Shown in pieces: positions 33,785-42,644 of a stretch of 64,000 bases of DNA (positions are counted from its first letter, which is position 1; each line of letters begins with the position of its first letter). The notes beneath the pieces were generated by a model. That model saw nothing but the letters and a program-made list of their open reading frames with translations, ran no database searches and had not been told where the DNA came from. The DNA comes from Pseudomonas putida (lineage in GTDB: Bacteria; Pseudomonadota; Gammaproteobacteria; Pseudomonadales; Pseudomonadaceae). A program made the translations under genes and the position numbers. Location of the stretch: NCBI RefSeq assembly GCF_001976065.1, contig NZ_MNAH01000001.1, forward strand, positions 1,212,064 to 1,276,063. The letters run 5' to 3'.

Positions 33785-34063
33785 TTACCTGCCGGCAACG
33801 GCTGCCAGCAGCGGCGCCACCTGATCGTCCGTGAGTGCCGCCTGGACCTTCATGGTCATGAGGTCGCTCCATTGCAGTACCCACTTCTGGACCTGTACCG
33901 GATCATCGGCCTCGGCAATGCCAAATCCGGCCGCGCCGCCGACGGCGTGCCAGCGTCCGATCATATTGACGCCTTCCGGCGGCGCGCCACCGGTCTTGAG
34001 AAAACGTTCGATCGCACTGTTGCGATTGGCCGTACTGATTTTCCAGCTGACGATGAATAACAT
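33785..34063 (-). CDS. DUF3303-family small protein
   Basis: A 92-residue protein matching DUF3303 (MLFIVSWKIS, FLKTGGAPPEGVNMIGRWHAVGGAAGFGIAEADD). ATG 34063 has AGGAGG 6 nt upstream, so the longer frame from 34108 is rejected. The fold is likely ferredoxin-like dimeric (ABM-like). Function unknown. It stands alone between longer genes. Confidence 0.85.
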   Translation of the reverse strand: MLFIVSWKISTANRNSAIERFLKTGGAPPEGVNMIGRWHAVGGAAGFGIAEADDPVQVQKWVLQWSDLMTMKVQAALTDDQVAPLLAAVAGR

Positions 34064-34239
34064 CTGCCACCTCCTTCCAGGAATTGGCACCTGTGTGTCT
34101 GCGCGCACCGGGTTGGCGCCGGGACCACGGTCACGTTTGCCTTGCCAGGGTCATCCTGCCTGGCCTGAAACGCTTGCTCCCTTGAGAAGGCATAGCAGCG
34201 CCGCGCACTTCACGTACGACCGTCGATCCTGTTCGGGTG

Positions 34240-34650
34240 TCAGGTATCGCGCAACAGGTCGTTGGCGTTGAGCAGGTCGTAGGCGATTTCCGGGCGTTTT
34301 TCCATGGCGCGACGAATTGCGGCCGGGATCGAGGCGCGGGTCTTGCGGCACAGCCCCGGCAGTTCGCCGACCTGGATGCCAATGCCGCGCATGGTCCGCA
34401 CTTCGTTGAAGCTGGGCACGATGTCGACACGGATGCCCAACTGCTCGAACATCCGCCGTTGCAGGTGTTCGAGGTCCTGCAGGCTTTGCAGGTTTTCCAG
34501 GCGTTCGACCAGGCGTTTTTCTTCCGTGCGGGTCAGGAACAGGATGCGCAGGTCTGCGCCGGGCGTTTCCAGCAGCGGGTCACGCCCGCAGTCGCAGGCG
34601 CCGGGCGGGCAGGGTTGGCGGATCGGGGCGGTGGGGGTCATGGGGTTCAA
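34240..34650 (-). CDS. Unknown cytoplasmic protein with N-terminal Cys cluster
   Basis: A 136-residue protein, or 133 if ATG 34641 is used. The first 25 residues hold a Cys cluster (CPPGACDCG, Cys14, Cys19, Cys21 from the longer start). The middle is rich in charged helix (EEKRLVERLENLQSLQDLEHLQRR), and a fourth Cys lies in LPGLCRKTR. It could bind a metal or Fe-S cluster, but no known motif matches. The starting TTG at 34650 lacks a clear ribosome site. It is upstream of the decarboxylase gene on the same strand. Confidence 0.7.
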   Translation of the reverse strand: MNPMTPTAPIRQPCPPGACDCGRDPLLETPGADLRILFLTRTEEKRLVERLENLQSLQDLEHLQRRMFEQLGIRVDIVPSFNEVRTMRGIGIQVGELPGLCRKTRASIPAAIRRAMEKRPEIAYDLLNANDLLRDT

Positions 34651-34707
34651 TCATAGAGCGCTGTGATCGAATTTGCCCATAGGCATTTGGTCCGAATGAG
34701 ATCCAAA

Positions 34708-34735
34708 TGTGGGAGCGAGCAAGCCCGCTCCCACA
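34708..34735 (-). terminator. Terminator/REP-like hairpin after the decarboxylase gene
   Basis: TGTGGGAGCG pairs with CGCTCCCACA, with a GC-rich loop. TTTGG follows on the minus strand. A typical pseudomonad GTGGGAGC repeat, here acting as the decarboxylase terminator. Confidence 0.75.
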
Positions 34736-34760
34736 GGGGTTACTGTGAAACCCGTTTACC

Positions 34761-37046
34761 TCATTTCAGTACCAGCATCCGATAAACCCCGGCCTCGGCT
34801 TCGATCCCGTGGGTGTCATGGGTGAAGCCAGGGAAAGATTTGTCGAAGGCTTCCAGCGCCTTGAGGTAGGCCAGCAGCGGACCGTCGGCAGCCCCGGCGT
34901 TCTCACCCGGCATCAGCAATGGAATGCCCGGTGGATACGGCACGATACCGGTGGCGGCGATACGCCCGGCGGCTTCTTCCAGGGTGACCAGCTCGATCTC
35001 GTTGCGCACCAGTTTCTCGTACGCCTCCACCGGGCTGAACACCGCTTGCGGCAACGTGCCGAACGCCTGGGCCATGGCCGAGGTGGTCTTGTGTTGCTTC
35101 ATGGCGGCGAAGATTTCGTCAGCCAGGTCCTTGAGGCCCATGCCGGCGTAACGGGTCTGGTTGCCGGCCAGCAGGTCCGGCAGGCACAGCTCCAACTCGA
35201 CGTTGTCGTCATAGTCGCGCTTGAAGTCCAGCAGCGCGTTGACCAGCGTGCCCCATTTGCCCTTGGTGATGCCGATGGAAAACAGGAACAGGATGGTGAA
35301 ATCCGTGGTTTTCTCGACGACGATGCCCTGGCGCCCCAGGTACGCGGTCAGCACGCAGGCCGGGATGCCGGTGGGGAGCAGGTTGCCGTCGTCGCCCATG
35401 CCGGGGCTGAGCACCGAGACCTTGATCGGGTCCAGCATGCAGTAGCCTTCCTCGATGTCGCCAAAGCCGTGCCACACCTCGTTCGGGTGCAGGACCCAGC
35501 AGTTCGGCTCGGTTTTCAGCAACAGCGGATCGACTTCGTGGAACGGCACAGTGGCATCGCCCACCTGCACGGTCGGCGGCTGCCAGCAGGTGAAGAACCA
35601 GTCGTCCTTGCTCAGCATCTCGTGGTGCATGCGCGAGATGACCTGGCGGAAGGCCACGGCTTCCTCGATGGATTCGCTGGTGAGGATCTGCCCGCTGGGC
35701 GCTTCCATCATCGCTGAGCTGACGTCGCAGGAGGCCATGATCGCGTAGTTAGGCGAAGTCGAGGCGTGCATCATGTACGACTCGTTGAAGCGCCCGTGTT
35801 CGATCGGGTTGCGGCCGTTGCGCACGTGAATCATCGAGGCCTGGGACAGGGCCGCCAGCAACTTGTGGGTCGACTGGGTGGCAAACACGGTCGGCTTCGA
35901 AGCATCGTGATCGTCCGGGCTGCCGTGCATGGCGTGGCGGTCGCGGTACAGCGGGTTGAAACGCGCGTAGCCATACCAGGCTTCGTCGAAATGCAGGCGG
36001 TCGACGCTCTGGCCGAGCAGTTCTTCGACGCGGGTGACGTTGTAGGTCAGGCCGTCGTAGGTGGAGTTGGTGATGATCGCGTGGACCGGCGTCGGGTCGA
36101 TGCCGTCCTTGACCATCGGGTTGTTGGCGATGGCCGCTTTCACGCCTTCGGCGCTCAGGGTCTGCGGGAGGATCGGGCCGATGATGCCGTAGCGGTTGCG
36201 CGTCGGCACCAGGTAGGTCGGCAGCGCCCCCGATAGGGTCATCGCGTGCTCGGCGGACTTGTGGCAATTGCGGTCGCACAGGGCGATCTGGTTGCGCGTG
36301 ACGCTGGCCATGAGGATCACGCGGTTGGACATCGACGAACCGTTGGTGACGTAGTAGGTGCGATGGGCGCCGAACACCTTGGCGGCGTAGCGCTCACCCT
36401 GGCCGATCGGGCCGCTGTGATCGAGCAGCGAGCCCAGCTCGCCGACCGAGATCGACAGGTCGGAACGCAGCAGGTTTTCCCCGAAGAACTCGTAGAACGC
36501 CCGGCCCGCGGTGCTTTTGAGAAACGCGGTACCACCGGCGTGGCCGGGGGTGTGCCAGGAATATTCATAGGACCTGGCAAACTTCACCAAGGCCCCGAAC
36601 ATTGGCGGTAGGGCGGCCTGGCGATAGCGCTCGATGGCCGCCAGGATACGCCCGCTGAGGAAACGGCTGGTGTCTTCGGGCAACCAGATGAAGTCGTCGG
36701 CGTGTTGCATGACCAGCAATGGAATGCTCGACGCGGTGGTGCGGTCACTGATCAGGAACACCGGCACTCGAGTGTTGCGTTCACGCAGCTTGACCAGCAG
36801 TTTGATGCAGTCTTCGTGGCCTTCGCTGGTGTCCATTTCCCAGCTGATCAATACGCATTGAACCGCCGGGTCCGAACGCAGGATCGACGCGGCATCGCTG
36901 AGGCTTTCCGAGGCCAGTACGCTGACGCCACGACCCTCTACATCACTGACCAACTGATCGAGGGCGCGGCCAAATACCGTGCGCTTGTCCGCCGGACTAC
37001 TGACCAGTAGCGCGAGCATCCCGAGAGAGTGTTTATATTCCGTCAT
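34761..37046 (-). CDS. Orn/Lys/Arg decarboxylase (PLP)
   Basis: A 761-residue PLP enzyme of the inducible amino-acid decarboxylase family. Residues 1-130 form the receiver-like wing domain. The PLP fold follows, with HTPGHAGG, the DEAWYG pocket and the Schiff-base Lys395 in QSTHKLLAALSQ. A C-terminal domain extends to the end. It overlaps potE by 4 bp, so the pair is one operon: decarboxylation consumes a proton and PotE-type exchange exports the amine. PotE next door favours ornithine to putrescine, but arginine or lysine cannot be excluded from sequence alone. Confidence 0.92.
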   Translation of the reverse strand: MTEYKHSLGMLALLVSSPADKRTVFGRALDQLVSDVEGRGVSVLASESLSDAASILRSDPAVQCVLISWEMDTSEGHEDCIKLLVKLRERNTRVPVFLISDRTTASSIPLLVMQHADDFIWLPEDTSRFLSGRILAAIERYRQAALPPMFGALVKFARSYEYSWHTPGHAGGTAFLKSTAGRAFYEFFGENLLRSDLSISVGELGSLLDHSGPIGQGERYAAKVFGAHRTYYVTNGSSMSNRVILMASVTRNQIALCDRNCHKSAEHAMTLSGALPTYLVPTRNRYGIIGPILPQTLSAEGVKAAIANNPMVKDGIDPTPVHAIITNSTYDGLTYNVTRVEELLGQSVDRLHFDEAWYGYARFNPLYRDRHAMHGSPDDHDASKPTVFATQSTHKLLAALSQASMIHVRNGRNPIEHGRFNESYMMHASTSPNYAIMASCDVSSAMMEAPSGQILTSESIEEAVAFRQVISRMHHEMLSKDDWFFTCWQPPTVQVGDATVPFHEVDPLLLKTEPNCWVLHPNEVWHGFGDIEEGYCMLDPIKVSVLSPGMGDDGNLLPTGIPACVLTAYLGRQGIVVEKTTDFTILFLFSIGITKGKWGTLVNALLDFKRDYDDNVELELCLPDLLAGNQTRYAGMGLKDLADEIFAAMKQHKTTSAMAQAFGTLPQAVFSPVEAYEKLVRNEIELVTLEEAAGRIAATGIVPYPPGIPLLMPGENAGAADGPLLAYLKALEAFDKSFPGFTHDTHGIEAEAGVYRMLVLK

Positions 37047-38452
37047 GCGTGAACCTCCAGAGTGGCTTTATTCAAGCTGTTCACCGGCACCGGTTTGCCA
37101 GTGATGTGCTGCGCGCTGACGGTCTGTGTCGGCACGCTGTTGTTGAGTGCTTCGAGACGAATCAGGCGGTTGTTGACGAAGCCGAACAGGGTGTAGCCGA
37201 AGATGGTCGCCACGCCGCCGAGCATCAGCGCCTGTTCGCCCGAACTGTAGAGCGCCAGGTAGCTGTAGGCGGCCGCCACCCAGGCAATGATGTTGGTGGC
37301 CAATGCCTTGCCGGCCGGTACGTTGGACACCTTCTGCATGGTCATCAACGCGGCCATGGAGAGGATGTACGGCACCAGGTTGGTGACCACCGCGAGGTTG
37401 ACCAGGGTGTCGAACTGCTTGCTTAGGTCCGGGCTGATGGTGAGGAAACCCAGCGCCGTCTGTGCGGCCAGCAGCACCAGCATGCCGACGATTGGCGTTC
37501 CGGCCTTGTTGGCCTTGGCGAAGATCGACAGGAAGTAACCGGTGTCCGCCGAGCTTTTGTAGACCTGCGCGATGGTGAACTGCCAGCCCAGCAGCGAGCC
37601 GATGCAGGCCAGCACCATCGCGGCCATCACAATGTCGCCGACCAATGGGGTGAACATCTTGGCGAAGACCAGGCCAAAGGGTGCGGTAGAGGCGGCCAGC
37701 TCCGGGTTGTCGACGATGCCCGCGATGACGTTGGTGGAAACGATGTAGATCACCGCCGCGCCAAGGGTGCCGCCGAGTACCGCGATCGGTACGTTCTTCT
37801 CGGGGTTCTCCACCGCATCGGTGTTGGCGCACGCCGATTCAAGGCCGAGGAAGGCCCACAAGGTGATCGCCACCGAAGCCCCCGCAGCGTCTAGCCAGCC
37901 CATGTTGTGCGGGTTCCAACCCGCGGCGTACACGCTGCTGTCGAACCAGAACCAACCAACCGTGGACACCAGCACCACGGGCGCAATCACGCCCCACACG
38001 GTGACCGAGCCGATCCGGCCGGTGATCCGCGCACCGCCAAAGTTGGCGAACGTGGTGATCCACAACAGCGCAATGGTCGCCAGGCCCACTTGCAGTGAGT
38101 CCAGTTGGATGTGGAACAGTTCCTGGATATAGCCGACCGCCGTAATACTGATCGCCACGTTGGCAATCAACAGCGAGAGACCATAGGTGTAGTTGGTGAG
38201 GTAGTTACCGGCCTTGCCGAAGGTGTACTCCGCGTATCCCCCCATGCCGCCGGTCTTTCGGCTGAGCATCCCGCACCGCGCAAAGGCGTAGGCCAATGCC
38301 AGTGAACCGGTGGCTGTAATCAGCCAGGAAAGTATCGAAATCCCTCCCACTTCCGCGAGTTTCGAGGGTAGTAGAATAATACCTGAGCCTAACATGTTGA
38401 CCGCGGTCAACATCGTCAGTTGACCCACACTCATTTTCTTTGCGACTGACAT
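37043..38452 (-). CDS. potE: Putrescine/ornithine antiporter (PotE-like, APC family)
   Basis: A 469-residue membrane protein with 12 hydrophobic segments, strongly resembling E. coli PotE: GSGIILLPSKLAEVG (substrate-binding turn), GGMGGYAEYTFGK, ANFGGARITG, ESACANTDAVENPEKNVPIAVLGG and the C-terminal ILSMAALM. The AdiC/CadB family is close, so specificity is inferred. ATG 38452 precedes the decarboxylase start by the 4-bp ATGA overlap. Together they form an exchange system for acid or osmotic stress. Confidence 0.92.
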   Translation of the reverse strand: MSVAKKMSVGQLTMLTAVNMLGSGIILLPSKLAEVGGISILSWLITATGSLALAYAFARCGMLSRKTGGMGGYAEYTFGKAGNYLTNYTYGLSLLIANVAISITAVGYIQELFHIQLDSLQVGLATIALLWITTFANFGGARITGRIGSVTVWGVIAPVVLVSTVGWFWFDSSVYAAGWNPHNMGWLDAAGASVAITLWAFLGLESACANTDAVENPEKNVPIAVLGGTLGAAVIYIVSTNVIAGIVDNPELAASTAPFGLVFAKMFTPLVGDIVMAAMVLACIGSLLGWQFTIAQVYKSSADTGYFLSIFAKANKAGTPIVGMLVLLAAQTALGFLTISPDLSKQFDTLVNLAVVTNLVPYILSMAALMTMQKVSNVPAGKALATNIIAWVAAAYSYLALYSSGEQALMLGGVATIFGYTLFGFVNNRLIRLEALNNSVPTQTVSAQHITGKPVPVNSLNKATLEVHA

Positions 38453-38627
38453 TCCGTTGCCTCGTTCATTGCGGAGAGAGCTTAGCTATAGCAAAGTTTT
38501 GAAATGTCGCAAGAAAATGACTTTGGCGTACTGATGCAGGTCAACGTATTGCATAGAAGGCATTATGCTGGCCCCCATGTTCTCCGCTTGTCGCCAGAAT
38601 CGCTTTATTTTCAGGAGGTTAGGTGGG

Positions 38628-38963
38628 ATGCAAATGCGCAATGTCTGGTTCGTGCTGTTCTCTTTCAGCGTCGCGGGTCTTACAGTTTCTGCCCAGGCCA
38701 GGGAACTGAAGCCCGGTGATACTTACATGTGCAGTTGGGGCGCGGGCACGGCAGCAAGAGCCCAGGAACTCAAGTTATCCGGGGTTTCCCTGTATGCGGC
38801 GCGGCAAAAGATCCAGTCATACAAGTTTGCCAAGCCGTGGATGCGGATGATGGCAATGGGCATTACCGAACAAACTTACGACAGCCCGACGCGGATCAAA
38901 CCGGCGGCGGTAAGGCAAAGTTTTTATGATGATTGTTTGAGGTACAAGTTGGCGCGTAAGTAA
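38628..38963 (+). CDS. Secreted 111-residue protein of unknown function
   Basis: ATG 38628 has AGGAGG 9 nt upstream (a second ATG lies at 38634). A signal peptide (residues 1-24, VSAQA) is followed by ELKPGDTYMCSWGAGTAARAQELKLSGVSL and a basic C-terminus with one more Cys (DDCLRYK). I do not recognise a family. It is alone, followed by the composite repeat region. Confidence 0.75.
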   Translation: MQMRNVWFVLFSFSVAGLTVSAQARELKPGDTYMCSWGAGTAARAQELKLSGVSLYAARQKIQSYKFAKPWMRMMAMGITEQTYDSPTRIKPAAVRQSFYDDCLRYKLARK

Positions 38964-39018
38964 CTAAAACGTGTGAACGTTAAGAGATACCCATACGCAT
39001 AACAAACCAGGCCGGCCG

Positions 39019-39360
39019 GCAGACCGCCTCGCTTTGGCTTTGGCTTTGGTTTTGGCTTTGGCTTTGGTTTTGGCTTTTGATTTTCTTGCCCCATCGAGAG
39101 GCATCGTTCCGGTTCTGCGCAGCGGGCAACCCGGCATGGATGCCGGGTTAGCCGCGCTGGGCCATGGATGGCCCATCGCGGCGGGCCCACGGAGCAGGAC
39201 CGGAGCGAGGGTATGCCGAGCCACAGCGAGGCACCGAACGCCAGGGGCAAGAGCCCTTGGTTACTTGGGGCCGGGCGGCGTTCCGTTCTTCCAAGTGACT
39301 CGCTGTAAGAGCGAAACCATAAGTGGCCGTTACCGCAGGAATGGATATGTACTCGGTTAG
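39019..39360 (-). repeat. Composite repeat element, copy 1
   Basis: About 340 bp of non-coding repeat. Read on the minus strand it starts with a 64-bp block (39356-39293) nearly identical to 63584-63647 (58 of 64 positions), continues through a GC-rich variable segment and ends in a hexanucleotide tandem array (39078-39031, eight units of CAAAGC type). Copy 2 at 63584-63890 has the same order in the other orientation. A truncated copy lies at 16832-16870. A Lys-Pro frame over the array is not supported as a gene. Confidence 0.8.
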
Positions 39361-39385
39361 CAAATAATAGGTCGTCTGTCAGGAC

Positions 39386-39554
39386 GCCATCGCCAGCAGG
39401 CTGGCTCCCACAGTAGATCAAGTACGGCCGCGAGAGATGTGGCGGCTGTGAGGCCGCCTTCGCTGGCAAGCCAGCTCCTACAGTGAATCGTGTGCAACAG
39501 GGAGAGATTCGTTGGCTATAGGGCCGTCATCGCTGGCAAGCCAGCTCCTACAGT
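39386..39554. repeat. Three REP arms in tandem
   Basis: Three same-orientation REP-type arms (CGCCAGCAGGCTGGCTCCCACAG, CGCTGGCAAGCCAGCTCCTACAG twice), spaced about 70 bp apart, follow the composite element. The stretch 38964-39683 holds only repeats and the Ohr leader; no gene is seen. Confidence 0.85.
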
Positions 39555-39683
39555 GCAGAAGATGGCCTTTGTCGGATCGGGCGCTGGGTCGGGCAACGCC
39601 GTCTATATTGAATGCCTGGCATCAAGCCTGAACGCTGATTCACCTGACATTGCATGAACCCCAAAATCAATCAGGAGATCATC

Positions 39684-40100
39684 ATGACCCAGCTCGACAA
39701 AGTCCTGTACACCGCAAAAACCCACACCACCGGCGGTCGCGATGGCGCATCGCGCAGCTCTGACGGCATACTCGATATCAAGCTGTCGTCCCCTGGGGCC
39801 GGTGGCGGCGGCACCAATCCGGAGCAACTGTTCGCCGCCGGTTGGTCAGCCTGTTTCATTGGCGCGATGGGCGTCGCCGCCAAGGAATTGAAAGTGGCGC
39901 TGCCCAAGGACGTGGCGGTCGATACCGAAGTCGACCTGGGCACCAATGAAGAGGGCTACCTGCTGCAGGCGCGGCTGAATGTGAGCCTGCCGGGACTGGA
40001 CCGCGAAACCGCGCAGAAACTGGTCGATACCGGCCACAAGTATTGCCCGTACTCCAAAGCCACCCGCAACAACATCAACGTCACGGTCAAGCTCGTTTGA
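39684..40100 (+). CDS. ohr: Organic hydroperoxide resistance protein (Ohr)
   Basis: A 138-residue thiol peroxidase of the Ohr/OsmC fold that reduces organic and lipid hydroperoxides. The reactive cysteines are Cys57 (AGWSACF) and Cys121 (KYCPYSKATRNNI). ATG 39684 has AGGAG 7 nt upstream; the ten-residue longer frame is rejected. No OhrR repressor gene is adjacent. It is alone, behind the repeat region. Confidence 0.93.
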   Translation: MTQLDKVLYTAKTHTTGGRDGASRSSDGILDIKLSSPGAGGGGTNPEQLFAAGWSACFIGAMGVAAKELKVALPKDVAVDTEVDLGTNEEGYLLQARLNVSLPGLDRETAQKLVDTGHKYCPYSKATRNNINVTVKLV

Positions 40101-40287
40101 GTTGAAAAAAAAGGTCCTGGCGACAGTTCAGGGAAGAGCATCGCCAGCGCCTGCAACAATGGCTATTTACCCAATCCAGGTCTGCGTCCGAGGCTCTCGG
40201 CAACGAGCCATCGAAGCCGCTGTCCACCCGCTGCGACAGGGGCTAGACTGCCGCGATAAAACATAATAACGACGTGACCTGCCTTGT

Positions 40288-41205
40288 ATGAAAATCCACC
40301 CTCTACCGCCACTCAATAGCCTGGTCGCGTTTGAAGCGGCCGCGCGGCATTTGAGTTTTACCCTGGCTGCGCAAGAATTGAACGTCACCCAAGGGGCGAT
40401 CAGTCGACAGGTGCGTCTGCTCGAAGACTATTTAGGCAAGGTCCTGTTCGAACGCACCACCCGCACGATCCACCTGACCCCGGCAGCCAGCCAATATTAT
40501 GAAACGGTCCGTGCGTCACTGCTGCAAGTTGCCCAGGCCACGGGTGAAATTCGCCATTGGCAGGGTGCCGGGCAAGTGACGGTCGCCACCAGTACCGCGA
40601 TGGCATCCCTGTGGCTGTTGCCAAAAGTGAGTGAGTTTCAACGGGAGAACGAAGAGATCGATCTGCGGATCATCGCCCACGACCAGGTCAAGGATTTCTC
40701 TCGCCTGGATTGTGACCTGGCCCTGTATTACTGCCGGACACCGCCCAGGGACATGCAGGTCACGCCGTTGTTTTCCGAAGAGGTCTTCCCGGTGTGCAGC
40801 CCCGCTTACCTGGCCAAGTATCCGGCCCTGAACAAGCCTGAGGACCTGGCAGCCTGCACCTGGCTGTTCCTCGACGACCTGCAGCGTGACTGGATCGGCT
40901 GGCCCGAATGGTTCCGCAGCCTGGGTCTGAAAAACGTCGAGCCCAAGCGCCGGATCAATATCAACAGTTACTCGATGCTGATCCAGTCGGCTATCGGCGG
41001 ACAGGGTATTGCGCTGGCCTGGTCGAATCTGGTCGATGATCACCTGCAGACCGGTGCCCTGGTGCGACCGCTCGACACCGTTTTACGCACAGACGCGCAG
41101 TTCTGTTTACTGGAACCCTTGGCGCGTGGTGGCATGCGCCAAAGTGTAAAACGCTTCCGCACCTGGCTGATGAATCAACTTCCAGCGCCCCAGGATAACG
41201 ATTAA
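40288..41205 (+). CDS. LysR-family regulator (GcvA-like)
   Basis: A 305-residue LysR protein of the GcvA type, starting PLPPLNSLVAFEAAARHLSFTLAA with helix-turn-helix QELNVTQGAISRQVRLLED. It lies 242 bp upstream of the Rieske oxygenase gene and in the same direction, so it is the likely regulator of the catabolic cluster that follows, by position only. Effector unknown. Confidence 0.9.
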   Translation: MKIHPLPPLNSLVAFEAAARHLSFTLAAQELNVTQGAISRQVRLLEDYLGKVLFERTTRTIHLTPAASQYYETVRASLLQVAQATGEIRHWQGAGQVTVATSTAMASLWLLPKVSEFQRENEEIDLRIIAHDQVKDFSRLDCDLALYYCRTPPRDMQVTPLFSEEVFPVCSPAYLAKYPALNKPEDLAACTWLFLDDLQRDWIGWPEWFRSLGLKNVEPKRRININSYSMLIQSAIGGQGIALAWSNLVDDHLQTGALVRPLDTVLRTDAQFCLLEPLARGGMRQSVKRFRTWLMNQLPAPQDND

Positions 41206-41447
41206 CGACGTTGCGATGGCTGTCATTCAGACCCACTGAAATTCTTTAACACTCATGCCTCGAGCCCTCGGTATTTCTAATGCCGGGCGGCGACTTCGCA
41301 TGCGTGTATTTATGATAAAAAGTCATGAATTGCGCCGGAAATATCGTTTGTCGAGATACCCCCTGTTTTCCCAAACTTGCTGCCAGCGGACCCGGGCCAA
41401 TGCGCCTGCCGACCCTTCAATACCGTGCCCAGCAGGGGAGAACAATA
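41206..41447. promoter_or_regulatory. Promoter region of the Rieske cluster
   Basis: 242-bp gap between the LysR gene and the Rieske oxygenase. AT-rich pieces near 41240 and 41310 could hold the promoter. I could not assign an operator. Confidence 0.4.
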
Positions 41448-42635
41448 ATGAGCAGCATCCAGCAAATTCCTGTGCATCAGCTTGAAACCGTCCTCAATCC
41501 GATTCACGAAGCGACTGGCCTCGGCAACGAGTTCTACACCGAGCAACGCTACTTTGAGCTTGAGCGCGATCAGGTCATGGGTAAAACCTGGGCTTGTGTC
41601 GGTTTCGCCAGCGACCTGGGCAAGGCCGGCTCGGTCAAGCCTGTCGATTTCATGGGCTTGCCTTTGTTGCTGATGCGCAACCGTGAAGGCCTGGTGCAGG
41701 TGTTCCATAACGTTTGCAGCCACCGTGGCATGAAGCTGGTGGAGGAGGCCGGTGAAGTGCAGGGCGTCATTCGTTGCCCTTACCATTCCTGGACCTACGA
41801 CCTCAACGGCGGGCTGCGCGGTACTCCCCATGTCGGCGGCATCGACCAGCACAAGGACGAACGCTTCGCCTGTGAAAAGCACGGCTTGAAAGCGATCCGC
41901 AGTGCCATCTGGATGGACATGGTGTTCATCAACCTGTCCGGCGACGCACAACCGCTCGAAGACATGCTGGCGCCCCTGACCACACGCTGGGCGCAATTTC
42001 TCGGCGAGGACGGCATGAGCCTGCTGCGCCGTCGTCCGGGGCATGACGCCACCACGCTGGACATCAACTGCAACTGGAAGCTGGCGGTGGAGAACTACTG
42101 CGAGGCCTATCACCTGCCGTGGGTGCACCCGAGCCTGAACTCGTACTCGCGCCTGGAAGACCACTACAACATCATCTTTGACCAGCATTTCGCCGGCCAG
42201 GGCAGCTATGCCTACAACCTGTCGGACGTCGCCGGCACGCATCTGCCGAAATTCCCGGCCTGGCCGCTGGATCGCCTGCGCAACGCCGAATATGTCGCGT
42301 TCTTCCCCAACGTGCTGCTCGGCATCCAGGCCGACCATGCCTTCGCCATGCAACTGGAGCCAGTCGCGCCGGGACGCACCATCGAACATTTGCGCCTGTT
42401 CTATGTCGGTGACGACGCGGCGGGCAGCGATGAGTTCAGCGCTTGCCGTGAGGCGATCCTGGAGTCCTGGAAAGTGGTGTTCGCCGAGGACATCAGCTCG
42501 GTCGAAGGCATGCAGAAAGGCCGTCATTCCCCGGGCTACAAGGGCGGCGCATTTTCGCCGGAAATGGACATCCCGACGCATTTCTTCCACCAGTGGGCCG
42601 CGCGTCAACTGCTCGCCACCACACCGTCTGCCTGA
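41448..42635 (+). CDS. Rieske non-haem iron oxygenase, alpha subunit (CntA/GbcA-like)
   Basis: A 395-residue oxygenase. The Rieske [2Fe-2S] ligands are Cys90-His92 (CSHRG) and Cys110-His113 (CPYHSW). The mononuclear iron site is Glu219-xx-His222-xxxx-His227 (ENYCEAYHLPWVH), with Glu in the bridging position as in carnitine oxygenase CntA, instead of the Asp of aromatic dioxygenases. That, together with the downstream BCCT transporter, favours an N-methyl or quaternary amine substrate. ATG 41448 follows GGGGAG. No small subunit gene is present, as in CntA/GbcA. Its electron donor is probably the rubredoxin fusion at 44096, which would be unusual. Confidence 0.92.
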   Translation: MSSIQQIPVHQLETVLNPIHEATGLGNEFYTEQRYFELERDQVMGKTWACVGFASDLGKAGSVKPVDFMGLPLLLMRNREGLVQVFHNVCSHRGMKLVEEAGEVQGVIRCPYHSWTYDLNGGLRGTPHVGGIDQHKDERFACEKHGLKAIRSAIWMDMVFINLSGDAQPLEDMLAPLTTRWAQFLGEDGMSLLRRRPGHDATTLDINCNWKLAVENYCEAYHLPWVHPSLNSYSRLEDHYNIIFDQHFAGQGSYAYNLSDVAGTHLPKFPAWPLDRLRNAEYVAFFPNVLLGIQADHAFAMQLEPVAPGRTIEHLRLFYVGDDAAGSDEFSACREAILESWKVVFAEDISSVEGMQKGRHSPGYKGGAFSPEMDIPTHFFHQWAARQLLATTPSA

Positions 42636-42644
42636 GGAGGTCCC

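Noticed and set aside
38924..39469. Minus-strand frame with a Lys-Pro repeat over the composite element
   Set aside because: The repeat comes from the hexanucleotide array. The same-orientation copy at 63.6 kb reads as a different dipeptide and is not in the same frame, and no ribosome site is seen.
39386..39554. CRISPR-like spaced repeats
   Set aside because: Units are REP arms that vary in sequence and are found singly all over the window. No cas genes or uniform spacers occur.
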